Shown: one piece after another, positions 18,045 to 25,156 of the stretch
Position numbering within the stretch: position 1 is the stretch's first letter
Layout: every line of letters starts with the position of its first letter
Assembly: GCA_046318675.1 (NCBI GenBank)
Contig: JBKCUA010000028.1
Location: forward strand, 1-59,737
Reading direction: 5' to 3'
DNA: 59,737 nucleotides
Origin: JBKCUA01 sp046318675
Lineage (GTDB): Bacteria; Pseudomonadota; Alphaproteobacteria; JAJTHO01
Notes under the pieces: generated by a model
What the model was told of the DNA's origin: nothing
Databases searched by the model: none
What the model saw: only the letters and a program-made list of their open reading frames with translations
Translations under genes and position numbers: made by a program

Positions 18045-18077
18045 ATAGTGCCGTAAACTAACCACACTTGGCACTAT
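18045..18077. promoter_or_regulatory. Inverted repeat, candidate toxin-antitoxin operator
   Basis: ATAGTGCC and GGCACTAT face each other across 17 bp, just 16 bp before the start of the RelE-like toxin gene. The downstream partner encodes an XRE-type DNA-binding protein, and such pairs usually repress themselves through inverted repeats. Its role here is inferred from position and symmetry. Confidence 0.5.
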
Positions 18078-18093
18078 TGAAAGAAAGCCTTGA

Positions 18094-18459
18094 ATGCAGA
18101 TTCTGAAAAATAAGGCGTTCAGTAAATTTGCCCGGAAGGAAGGGATAAGCAATGCAACGTTGCGGCAGATTGTGAAAAATGTGAACGCTGGAAAGATTGA
18201 TGTTGATTATGGCGGCGGTGTTATCAAGCAACGCATGGCCAGACCCGGACAAGGCACATCAGGCGGGTATCGCTCCATCATTCTGTTTCGCAAAAATGAG
18301 CGGGCTGTTTTCGTCTATGGATTTGCGAAAAAAGATCGTGACAACATTGGCCCGGACGAAGTTAAGGCATTCAAGGCGTTAGCGGCAATAACCTTTGAAT
18401 GCACCGATAAAGACATTGACGCCCTGATTGAAAACGGAACGTACCAGGAGGTGGCTTAA
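18094..18459 (+). CDS. RelE/HigB-type toxin of a type II toxin-antitoxin system
   Basis: 121 residues with the compact RelE-like fold pattern of the COG4737 group: FSKFARKEGISNATLRQIV at the start, then GGVIKQRMARPGQG, GYRSIILFRKNERAVFVYGF and AKKDRDNIGPDE. Relatives inhibit translation by mRNA cleavage on the ribosome; activity here is not shown. The gene starts at ATG 18094 and is followed after 1 bp by its antitoxin gene. The toxin-first order is typical of HigBA-like loci. Confidence 0.88.
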   Translation: MQILKNKAFSKFARKEGISNATLRQIVKNVNAGKIDVDYGGGVIKQRMARPGQGTSGGYRSIILFRKNERAVFVYGFAKKDRDNIGPDEVKAFKALAAITFECTDKDIDALIENGTYQEVA

Positions 18460-18460
18460 A

Positions 18461-18784
18461 ATGAAAAAATCTCAAACATACAAAAGTGATGCTTTTGCTG
18501 CGGTGCATGAAACAGTGCAAGGGATGCGCGATGCGCGGCTGATCACGATGAAAACCATGCGCGATTTTGACGAATTGTGCCTTACGCCCATTCATCCCTT
18601 TACGCCCGAAGGAATCCGTGCCCTGCGGGAGCGTGAGGAAGTCAGCCAGGCGGTTTTTGCACACTATCTCAATGTGACGACGGATTACGTCAGCAAGTGG
18701 GAACGAGGCCTCAAATCCCCGGCGGGCGGCACCTTAAAGCTGTTGTTGCTGGTTGAACGCAAGGGGCTGGGGGCTATTGCCTGA
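18461..18784 (+). CDS. XRE/HigA-type antitoxin
   Basis: 107-residue DNA-binding protein. The helix-turn-helix is in the C-terminal half (GIRALREREEVSQAVFAHYLNV, then DYVSKWERGLKSPAGG), the layout of NadS/HigA-like antitoxins paired with COG4737 toxins. It would neutralise the toxin and repress the operon, probably via the inverted repeat at 18045-18077. The ATG at 18461 follows an AGGAGG ribosome-binding site inside the toxin gene's end. Confidence 0.88.
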   Translation: MKKSQTYKSDAFAAVHETVQGMRDARLITMKTMRDFDELCLTPIHPFTPEGIRALREREEVSQAVFAHYLNVTTDYVSKWERGLKSPAGGTLKLLLLVERKGLGAIA

Positions 18785-18793
18785 TGGGGCAAA

Positions 18794-19795
18794 TCAAACG
18801 TGCTGCAACAATGCCTTTTCATACGCGAACAAGCCATAATCCCCACCCGTGTGAAAAAACACCACCGTTTCGCCCTGTTTGATACGCCCGGTACGTATCA
18901 ATCCCAGCAATCCCGCAAAAGCTTTGCCCGTATAGACAGGATCAAGCAGCATACCCTCAAACCGAGCTGCCATCATAATCGCCTCAAACGTATGCTCCGC
19001 CGGGATGCCGTAGCCTTGGCCTACATAATCACTGTTGACAATAATTTCATCAGGAGTAACCGCAGGCGTACCCAAAAGACTGGCAACTTTCCCGGCTTCG
19101 TCAGCGACTTTGGCCACTTGAAAAGCCTCAGGCTGACGCACACTGATGCCTATAAGATTCACGCGAGTACTAAGTGCTTTAAAACCCGCTGCTAACCCGG
19201 CGTGGGTACCGCTGCTGCCGCTAGCAACAATAACATGATCAATATTGAGATGTTGGGCATTCACCTGCGCGACCAACTCCAGCGCAGCATTGACGTACCC
19301 CAACGCCCCCACCGCGGTTGAACCACCACCCGGCACAATGTAGGGCTTTCGCCCTTGCGCTTTCAGGGCTTCGGCATCTTTAGCCATTTCAGCATTCATG
19401 TCGGTACCGGCAGCAACAAAGCGCAGTGCCTCAATACCAAACAGCCGATCCAGCAGTACGTTGCCCGTGGTATCAAAGCTCTCTGCCGTATTGGGAATCC
19501 GGCGTTCCAGAATCGCTTGGCACTTGAGGCCAAGTTTTGCCGCCATGGCCGCCGTCTGGCGCACATGGTTCGATTGGACAGCACCTTGGGTAATAATAGT
19601 GTCCGCGCCTTGGGCCAGGGCCTCCCCCAATAAAAACTCCAGCTTACGAATTTTATTGCCGCCGCCGCCCACGCCCGTTTGGTCATCGCGTTTGGCGTAG
19701 ATTGTCACGCCAAGATGGCTGCTGAGCCGAGACAGCTTCTCAAGCCGGGTAGGCAAAGCAGCAAGCAAGATTCGGGGAAAACGCGATAATAACAT
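18794..19795 (-). CDS. D-cysteine desulfhydrase / ACC-deaminase family PLP enzyme
   Basis: 333-residue fold-type II PLP enzyme. The lysine that binds PLP is in GGGGNKIRKLEFLL (about residue 49). QGAVQSNHVRQTAA and GSSGTHAGLAAG are the other cofactor and substrate motifs. It fits D-cysteine desulfhydrase (DcyD), which breaks D-cysteine into pyruvate, sulfide and ammonia; ACC deaminase has the same fold and cannot be fully excluded. It converges with the toxin-antitoxin operon. Confidence 0.85.
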   Translation of the reverse strand: MLLSRFPRILLAALPTRLEKLSRLSSHLGVTIYAKRDDQTGVGGGGNKIRKLEFLLGEALAQGADTIITQGAVQSNHVRQTAAMAAKLGLKCQAILERRIPNTAESFDTTGNVLLDRLFGIEALRFVAAGTDMNAEMAKDAEALKAQGRKPYIVPGGGSTAVGALGYVNAALELVAQVNAQHLNIDHVIVASGSSGTHAGLAAGFKALSTRVNLIGISVRQPEAFQVAKVADEAGKVASLLGTPAVTPDEIIVNSDYVGQGYGIPAEHTFEAIMMAARFEGMLLDPVYTGKAFAGLLGLIRTGRIKQGETVVFFHTGGDYGLFAYEKALLQHV

Positions 19796-19905
19796 AACAA
19801 GAAATCCAACAAAAAATAAGTTCTAACCCAATACAGAAGGAAAAAACCCTTGTCAATAACATATAAAACATATATACTATTTGCAGTTTAGAGGAAGCCA
19901 AGCTG

Positions 19906-21729
19906 ATGACCGTCACCATTTCTACAACAAAACCAGAGATAGACGATATTTATAAACGCTTTGACACCTTGGCACCTGTTGCCCGCAAGGTTGCCGTTTT
20001 ATTGGGCATTGCGGATCCGGAACTGCGCCGCTTTTGGGAGGCCCCTCTAGCCAGTGCCATTTTGGGCGAACGCTTAGCGTACCAGCTTCCTCCCGAACAG
20101 GCGGAGAATAGTTTCAAATTCTACCCCATGATCGGCTACGTTACCCGCTTGGTGCTGGATGAGTATCAGAAGCTGTCCGCCGATGATGCTGCCTTCACTA
20201 CGGCACTACACGATTTCAACCTAGAAGCAACGATTACCGATCGGGATGAGGCGGCGTTAAAACTTGCGCTGCGCACGATTTTTTCCAACAAGGTGTTGGT
20301 TGGCCCGACCACGGGCAGTTTTGGGATTGGCCTCCTTAAAATGGCCGAAGCTCTGCGCGGCCTGACACTTGAAGGCAAGTACGTGTTCGATGCTGAACAT
20401 ACTGTCACCGCCGTTCCGTTGTTCCCGCCTGATCCCACCGCCGAAATGCCGCCAGAAAAATGGGAAATTATTCAACGTCTGCACGCGGAACAAAACGCCG
20501 ATCCAAGAGCGCAAACTTTAGGCGAAGAACCCCCCCATTATGACGATCGCAAAACCCGTGACGCCGATGCCCTGCGTTTATTAATTACAACTTTTCAAGG
20601 CAATGGTTTTTACACCCCCACCAATCCGTTGAGCATTGATCAGGTTGCTGAATTGGCACTCATTGTCGTGGGAAATACCACGAATTTGTCTGCACTTACT
20701 AATGAGCAACTCCAGCTACTGGAAGATTTCTTTATAACAGTGGACGAAAAGGCTAACACCCTCACCATCACCCGGCATTTTGGCGGCGGTGTGGCCGGCT
20801 CAGCGCAATCGCTCACGGATGCACAAGAGTATTTTAAAGAGAGTACCGTGCACATCGTTGCTACCTTCCCCACCTCCGCCGGGCCAGGTGCGGGCGGGGT
20901 TGCTTTAAGCGATTTCACTGCCGAAATCACCCCTGACCCAGATAACCCGCATTGGGCCAAGTTTTTAGCACAACCACGCTATTATCTCAATCCGTCGGTG
21001 CAGGAAGACGGCAAAACAAAGGTACCTCCTGCCAATGGAATGGGTTCTACCATCAATGAGCAAAATATTGTGGCGGAGTTGGCTGCAAACAAAAAAGGAG
21101 GCGTTCTCCTCACCGAAACCACCGACGTATTGCGGCGTATTGCGCGGGCATTGCTGCATAGTGATTTAACGGCCAGCGCAGTATTAGCGGGGCAAGACGT
21201 GGTTCCTTACCCTGAATTGGCCGCCGCCACGCCCTTGGCCGGACAGTTGGAGAAAAAATTGCGCGAGGCAGCAACGCAGCCTGGAGGAGTCCAAGCCTTC
21301 GCCGAACGCCTCGCCGGGGTTTTAACAGCCTACGGCTTAACCGCCGAAGATTTCTGGCGTTACGCCAGTCGCGGGGCCCCACATCAGGAGTCTTCCTGGG
21401 AAAACATTGTCGAAGAATTACAAAAACTGGCTGTAATCCAAGGGGAACGCAGCGACGGCGGCGAAAATTTTCTCCCCCTATTTATCAAAACTCTTGCGGA
21501 GAGCATTCCTGTAAACCGTGCTGAACATAAAATAGAAAACAACTTGCTAGCCATTCTTTCGGAACCCCAAGACCCAGGGAACGTAACCATCCTGCAAATC
21601 ACCGGCCTGAACGCTGAAGAAGATCCGCATCATGCCGCCCTGCGAAACACCTTAGAGCAACGTGCCGCACAACTTGAACTCATGACGCAGAATTTTACTT
21701 CTTGGCATGCACGAGACATGTCACGGTAA
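19906..21729 (+). CDS. Large protein of unknown function
   Basis: 607-residue, mostly acidic soluble protein with no signal peptide, membrane segment or motif I recognise. Notable stretches are a helical N-terminus (TLAPVARKVAVLLGIADPELRRFWEA), a Gly/Ala-rich middle (FPTSAGPGAGGVALSDF) and a C-terminal LEQRAAQLELMTQNFTSWHARD. That last segment recurs in the gene fragment at 7528-7602, so the genome has held at least two copies. The start at ATG 19906 follows an AGAGGAAG ribosome-binding site. Codon use resembles the neighbours. Confidence 0.75.
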   Translation: MTVTISTTKPEIDDIYKRFDTLAPVARKVAVLLGIADPELRRFWEAPLASAILGERLAYQLPPEQAENSFKFYPMIGYVTRLVLDEYQKLSADDAAFTTALHDFNLEATITDRDEAALKLALRTIFSNKVLVGPTTGSFGIGLLKMAEALRGLTLEGKYVFDAEHTVTAVPLFPPDPTAEMPPEKWEIIQRLHAEQNADPRAQTLGEEPPHYDDRKTRDADALRLLITTFQGNGFYTPTNPLSIDQVAELALIVVGNTTNLSALTNEQLQLLEDFFITVDEKANTLTITRHFGGGVAGSAQSLTDAQEYFKESTVHIVATFPTSAGPGAGGVALSDFTAEITPDPDNPHWAKFLAQPRYYLNPSVQEDGKTKVPPANGMGSTINEQNIVAELAANKKGGVLLTETTDVLRRIARALLHSDLTASAVLAGQDVVPYPELAAATPLAGQLEKKLREAATQPGGVQAFAERLAGVLTAYGLTAEDFWRYASRGAPHQESSWENIVEELQKLAVIQGERSDGGENFLPLFIKTLAESIPVNRAEHKIENNLLAILSEPQDPGNVTILQITGLNAEEDPHHAALRNTLEQRAAQLELMTQNFTSWHARDMSR

Positions 21730-21813
21730 TTACCTACAAAACAACACATTATTTTTCCCTGCGGTTTCCCCCTATAAGGTGCTAGAGTGCCTTATAGGGA
21801 GGCACCTAATAAT

Positions 21814-22527
21814 ATGTCTAATCGTAAAAACATCCTCCTCATCGTGGACGATGAGCCATCTATCCAGAAAATGCTTACCCTGATTTTGGAAGAAGAAGAG
21901 TTCAAGATTGTGGGGACGGCGTCGGGGCGGCAGGCCATCCGCCTGTGCGCGAGTATTAAACCCGATTTGATCCTGCTGGATCTGGGCCTGCCGGACATGC
22001 CGGGGACGGAGGTTATTACGGCGCTTCGGGAATGGTCCCAGGTGCCGATTATTGTCCTGTCGGCCTGCGCCAAAGATACGGCAATTGTTAGCGCCCTCAA
22101 CCTGGGGGCCAACGATTACGTGACCAAGCCGTTTAGCACCGACGTGCTGCTGGCTCGGATCAACGCCTGCCTGCGTACCTGCGCCATCAAAGAACTGGGT
22201 GAGCCGCATCTGAGCAACGGCCCGGTGCGCATGGATCTGGTGCGCCATGAAGTGTATTTGCGGGAGGTACCGCTCGCGTTAACGCCAAAGGAATATGAAC
22301 TTCTCCGCTATTTTATGGCGAACCGGGGAAAAATGCTCTGCCACAAAGATATTCTCAAAAACGTCTGGGGCTCGGGCCATGTGGACGATGTGGCCTACCT
22401 GCGGGTGTATATTGGCCAGCTGCGGGATAAAATCGAAGATAACCATAGCGTCCCGACCCTCATCATTACCGAACCCGGTATTGGCTACCGGATGGAGATT
22501 GTTCAGGCGACTGCTATTGCCGCCTGA
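21814..22527 (+). CDS. OmpR/KdpE-family response regulator (orphan)
   Basis: 237-residue two-domain regulator. The receiver domain has the acidic pocket DDE (12-14), phospho-acceptor Asp56 in ILLDLGLPDMPG and the KPF lysine motif. The C-terminal winged helix contains LTPKEYELLRYFM and VDDVAYLRVYIGQLRDKIE. It most resembles KdpE-type regulators. No histidine kinase gene lies in the window, so the partner is unknown. The start at 21814 is preferred over the in-frame codon at 21787 because it gives the usual N-terminus. It precedes a DUF1328 gene and faces a YfdX gene. Confidence 0.9.
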   Translation: MSNRKNILLIVDDEPSIQKMLTLILEEEEFKIVGTASGRQAIRLCASIKPDLILLDLGLPDMPGTEVITALREWSQVPIIVLSACAKDTAIVSALNLGANDYVTKPFSTDVLLARINACLRTCAIKELGEPHLSNGPVRMDLVRHEVYLREVPLALTPKEYELLRYFMANRGKMLCHKDILKNVWGSGHVDDVAYLRVYIGQLRDKIEDNHSVPTLIITEPGIGYRMEIVQATAIAA

Positions 22528-22615
22528 ATCTTTACGCTTCCTTTATACCTCACGAGAATTTCCCTGCGGCGGCTTTGTGCCTCTGTATTCTATAAAGGAT
22601 AAGAGGAGAATCAAC

Positions 22616-22801
22616 ATGTTAAACTATATCGTCGTGTTCTTTATACTGGCTGTTATTGCGGCCTTTTTGGGCTTTGGCGGGCTGGCTGCCAGCTTTGCCG
22701 GGGTAGCCAAAATTCTGGCCCTTGTCTTTGTCATCCTGTTTGTCGCCAGTTTGGTGTACAGCGTGATCACCGGGCGCAGAACCAGACAGCCGCTGCTGTG
22801 A
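22616..22801 (+). CDS. DUF1328 small membrane protein
   Basis: 61 residues with two hydrophobic helices and the glycine-rich FLGFGGLAASFAGVAKIL core typical of DUF1328 (YtjA-like) proteins, predicted in the inner membrane. The ATG at 22616 is preceded by AAGAGGAGA. Function is unknown; relatives often occur beside stress genes. The gene ends at a strong hairpin terminator (22812-22850). Confidence 0.88.
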   Translation: MLNYIVVFFILAVIAAFLGFGGLAASFAGVAKILALVFVILFVASLVYSVITGRRTRQPLL

Positions 22802-22811
22802 TACCCACCAA

Positions 22812-22850
22812 TAAAAAATGGCACTTCCATATCGGAAGTGCCATTTTTTA
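22812..22850. terminator. Bidirectional intrinsic terminator
   Basis: Near-perfect hairpin: ATGGCACTTCC pairs with GGAAGTGCCAT across a 4-5 base loop, with A-runs on the left and T-runs on the right. It would terminate the DUF1328 transcript on the plus strand and the convergent yfdX transcript on the minus strand. Confidence 0.92.
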
Positions 22851-22860
22851 TAGCCTTTTT

Positions 22861-23757
22861 TTATTCTTTATCACTCTTGGTCCAGGCTTTCAGTTCTCCC
22901 CACCATTTGGTGAGTTTGGTATTGGCTTCTTGCAACATCGTCGGATCTTTTTTGGTAATAACTGTCTGCAAGGCTGCCACGTCTTTGCGCATCATAGCGA
23001 TATCCTGGTGGTGGGTTTTATAGGCATCATTACGCTGCATCTCATCCAGGGCTTCGTCGGCGTGTTTCAACGCATAGCGGGCACCGTCATAGTTTTTGGC
23101 CACCACAAAACTGTGGGCTAGGGCGATATTATCCCGCGCCTTATCCCCCGGCATGGAAGCACGGCTGTCCACCGTCACCACGGATTCTGTTAGGCGCGAT
23201 AATTGATTGGAGGCTTCTTTAAGGTCGTTAGAGTTAAGAGCAGTATCCGCTTTATCCAGATACGTTGCCGCCGCATCGCCGCTCAAATCTAAAGTCAGGT
23301 ACACAACATCCGCGTCAGACACGGCGAGGCTATTTTTCGCCCACATCGGCCCATCGCTCAGATGCTTAACTTGAATCGCGTTGGTTTGAATCGGAAAATA
23401 GTGGTATTTATAATCCGCGTCGTATTCATACACAACACGCCCAGCTTGAACATTGCTCAAACGGCGGCGTTCGCTGTCCCCGCCTTTGAGGATCATCAGC
23501 ATGCTGCGGGCCTGGGCAATATGCTGGCGCGCCACTTTTACGTCTTTCATAGCAATGGCAACGCGGGCGTTGTTGACGTGCTCAACAAAATTGCCGGCTG
23601 CGACCTGGGGATCGGCGAGGGCTTCTTTGCTGACGGGCAACGTGCCGGTCTTCGCCGTGCTGGTGACAATACTATCCGCAGCGCGGGCGATGACGGGGCT
23701 GCAAAACAATACCCCGGCGCTCAATATAGTGGTGAGTAATAAGGCGTTCTTTTTCAT
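22861..23757 (-). CDS. YfdX-family periplasmic protein
   Basis: 298 residues with a cleavable signal peptide (hydrophobic LLLTTILSAGVLFCSPV, then ARAAD). The mature part is helical, with the YfdX pattern FVEHVNNARVAIAMKDVKVA, HIAQARSML and HADEALDEM. YfdX proteins are linked to stress, and in some species to chaperone or acid-resistance roles; the exact function here is unknown. It converges with the orphan regulator and DUF1328 gene, and a 63-residue gene lies upstream on the same strand. Confidence 0.85.
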   Translation of the reverse strand: MKKNALLLTTILSAGVLFCSPVIARAADSIVTSTAKTGTLPVSKEALADPQVAAGNFVEHVNNARVAIAMKDVKVARQHIAQARSMLMILKGGDSERRRLSNVQAGRVVYEYDADYKYHYFPIQTNAIQVKHLSDGPMWAKNSLAVSDADVVYLTLDLSGDAAATYLDKADTALNSNDLKEASNQLSRLTESVVTVDSRASMPGDKARDNIALAHSFVVAKNYDGARYALKHADEALDEMQRNDAYKTHHQDIAMMRKDVAALQTVITKKDPTMLQEANTKLTKWWGELKAWTKSDKE

Positions 23758-23830
23758 GATAAAATTCCTTTTGGAAAGAGTTTGGTGAAAAAAAATCGGG
23801 GGCGTTTTGCCCCCGATTTCGTATTCCGTG

Positions 23831-24022
23831 TTACTTCGGCATGGCCGTTTTCACGGCGGGCTGCGGCGTGCCTTGCTCACCGGATTTAGCGGCAGCTGCT
23901 TTGGCTTTGGCAATTTCTTCCGGGGTATGAACTGGTTTCACCGCCGGGTCATTTTTTTGGTAGTTCGACGACGCGTTGTCTGTCGACTGGTTCTGGTTAT
24001 TGACGGGTGGATTGATAGCCAT
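23831..24022 (-). CDS. Small hydrophilic hypothetical protein
   Basis: 63 residues rich in Asn, Pro, Ala, Lys and Gln, probably disordered (AKAKAAAAKSGEQ in the middle). The ATG is preceded by an AAGGAG ribosome-binding site, which supports it as a real gene. Hairpins around its stop (GGGGGC/GCCCCC near 23800-23816) could end its transcript before yfdX. No family is recognised. Confidence 0.55.
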   Translation of the reverse strand: MAINPPVNNQNQSTDNASSNYQKNDPAVKPVHTPEEIAKAKAAAAKSGEQGTPQPAVKTAMPK

Positions 24023-24149
24023 GATAAAACTCCTTGGTTTGAAAGCATCTTCCGAAGGAAGCGCCCGGGCAAGGAGTACGCCGAACCGTATAACGGTGCG
24101 ATACGGGAAAGCCGTCAGGGTATCTTTTTAGCGTAAGGATAAGGTGCCC

Positions 24150-24581
24150 CTAGGCGACTTTTGCCTCTAACATGGAGTCCAACCGCCCCAGCCGCTCGTA
24201 CAACGACTTGCTCCGGGAGAGTAACCCACGCAAGCCATTGGGTATACTGCCGCATTCTTCGCTGGAATCAAAAGCGCAAATACTGTCCCGGCTAATCGTA
24301 AAACCGCCTTCCCGTGATGCAGCCAGGGTCATTTCCCCGCGCAGCACGGCTTTTTGCGCTAACAACCACGAGAGCATTTCGAGCAACCGCGCCGTCAGCC
24401 GCGTGGCGTGATAGGTGACAAACAGCTTATCTTGAGGTTCCATCGTCTGCTTCAACCCCGGGGCGACGTACATCAGGTAACTCCGGCTTTCCAGCAGCAG
24501 AGTGTACGCCTCGTCGTACATCTTCTCGACAACATTACCAGCAACGGCGGAACGAGAGGAATAAGCGGCGGTCTGAAGCAT
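24150..24581 (-). CDS. rcdA: RcdA-like protein (DUF1465)
   Basis: 143-residue helical protein with the DUF1465 pattern: YDEAYTLLLESRSYLMY, then TRLTARLLEMLSWLLAQKAV and the C-terminal GLLSRSKSLYERLGRLDSML. In Caulobacter this family member, RcdA, is an adaptor helping the ClpXP protease degrade the cell-cycle regulator CtrA. The family is largely restricted to alphaproteobacteria and helps to place the organism. The role is inferred from family; no cell-cycle genes are adjacent. Confidence 0.85.
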   Translation of the reverse strand: MLQTAAYSSRSAVAGNVVEKMYDEAYTLLLESRSYLMYVAPGLKQTMEPQDKLFVTYHATRLTARLLEMLSWLLAQKAVLRGEMTLAASREGGFTISRDSICAFDSSEECGSIPNGLRGLLSRSKSLYERLGRLDSMLEAKVA

Positions 24582-24756
24582 ACAATGTTCCTTTGCTTGA
24601 TGGTAAGGCCACTTTACACTCTTTTAACTTTTAGTGCAAGTTTTTTATAAAAAATTATATAAAGTTTGTAAGAATAATGGTCTAATCCCCATGGCCGGGG
24701 GGATATACACACAAAGCCCACCATTGGCTATTTTCCAGCATCAGAATGTGCGCCGT

Positions 24757-24904
24757 CGCCTGTTAGCCCCTTCCCCCGAGAAACGGGGGAAGGTGAGGAA
24801 GGGGGTATTTAAAATAAGAAAAACCAATTATTACAATTATTTTTTCACCCCCTCCCCGTAAGGCCATCGGCCTTACGCCTCCCCCGCTACGCAGGGGGGG
24901 GGGC
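24757..24904. repeat. R3 GC-rich double-hairpin repeat
   Basis: Intergenic element with two hairpins. One is CTTCCCCCG/CGGGGGAAG followed by GTGAGGAAGGGGG; the other is GTAAGGCC/GGCCTTAC, then CTCCCCCGC. Related copies are at 28176-28315 and, inverted, at 50975-51137. The spacer between hairpins is A/T-rich and poorly conserved. This is a REP-like dispersed repeat with no coding content. Confidence 0.75.
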
Positions 24905-24932
24905 TGAACCGCGGCCTTCAACAGATTCATAG

Positions 24933-24975
24933 GGGCACCTCTATTAACCCATTTATAGGAGGGATGAGTGGCTCT
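24933..24975. repeat. Truncated R1 left end
   Basis: GGGCACCTCTATTAACC and the following CATTTATAGG...GGATGAGTGGCTCT match the left 40 bp of R1 with a 3 bp insertion; the right half is missing. The sequence downstream is unrelated apart from a short GGGCTAGGC. It is a decayed element upstream of polA. Confidence 0.7.
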
Positions 24976-25013
24976 TGCCCTGCCCTACCCCATGGGCTAG
25001 GCAGAACAAGGCC

Positions 25014-25151
25014 ATGACGAACACCGAACAACCCGCACGGCACGATGTCCTCGTGCACTACACCAGTGCCCAAGGGCTGGAGGGTATCCTCCTTCGCCGC
25101 TTGGGCAAAAACATCCCCGTCTACTGCTCCGCCATCCCATACCGAGGTTGA
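25014..25151 (+). CDS. Short ORF resembling the N-terminus of a DUF2971-type protein
   Basis: A 45-codon frame reads VLVHYTSAQGLEGILL after ten residues. It is similar in style to the opening of DUF2971-like proteins (a YHYTS..GL..IL motif), which are usually over 200 residues. The frame stops at 25151, overlapping the polA upstream region. It is either a truncated relic of an accessory gene beside the decayed R1, or a short real gene. No ribosome-binding site stands out. Confidence 0.3.
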   Translation: MTNTEQPARHDVLVHYTSAQGLEGILLRRLGKNIPVYCSAIPYRG

Positions 25152-25156
25152 CCCCC

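Noticed and set aside
16359..18152. Longer start for dnaX at 18152
   Set aside because: The extra 66 residues are not conserved and would cover the toxin-antitoxin promoter region; ATG 17954 gives the canonical MYRALARKYRPQ start.
24757..24904. CRISPR-like repeat array
   Set aside because: The R3 hairpins occur singly at distant sites with no regular short spacers; no cas genes are present.
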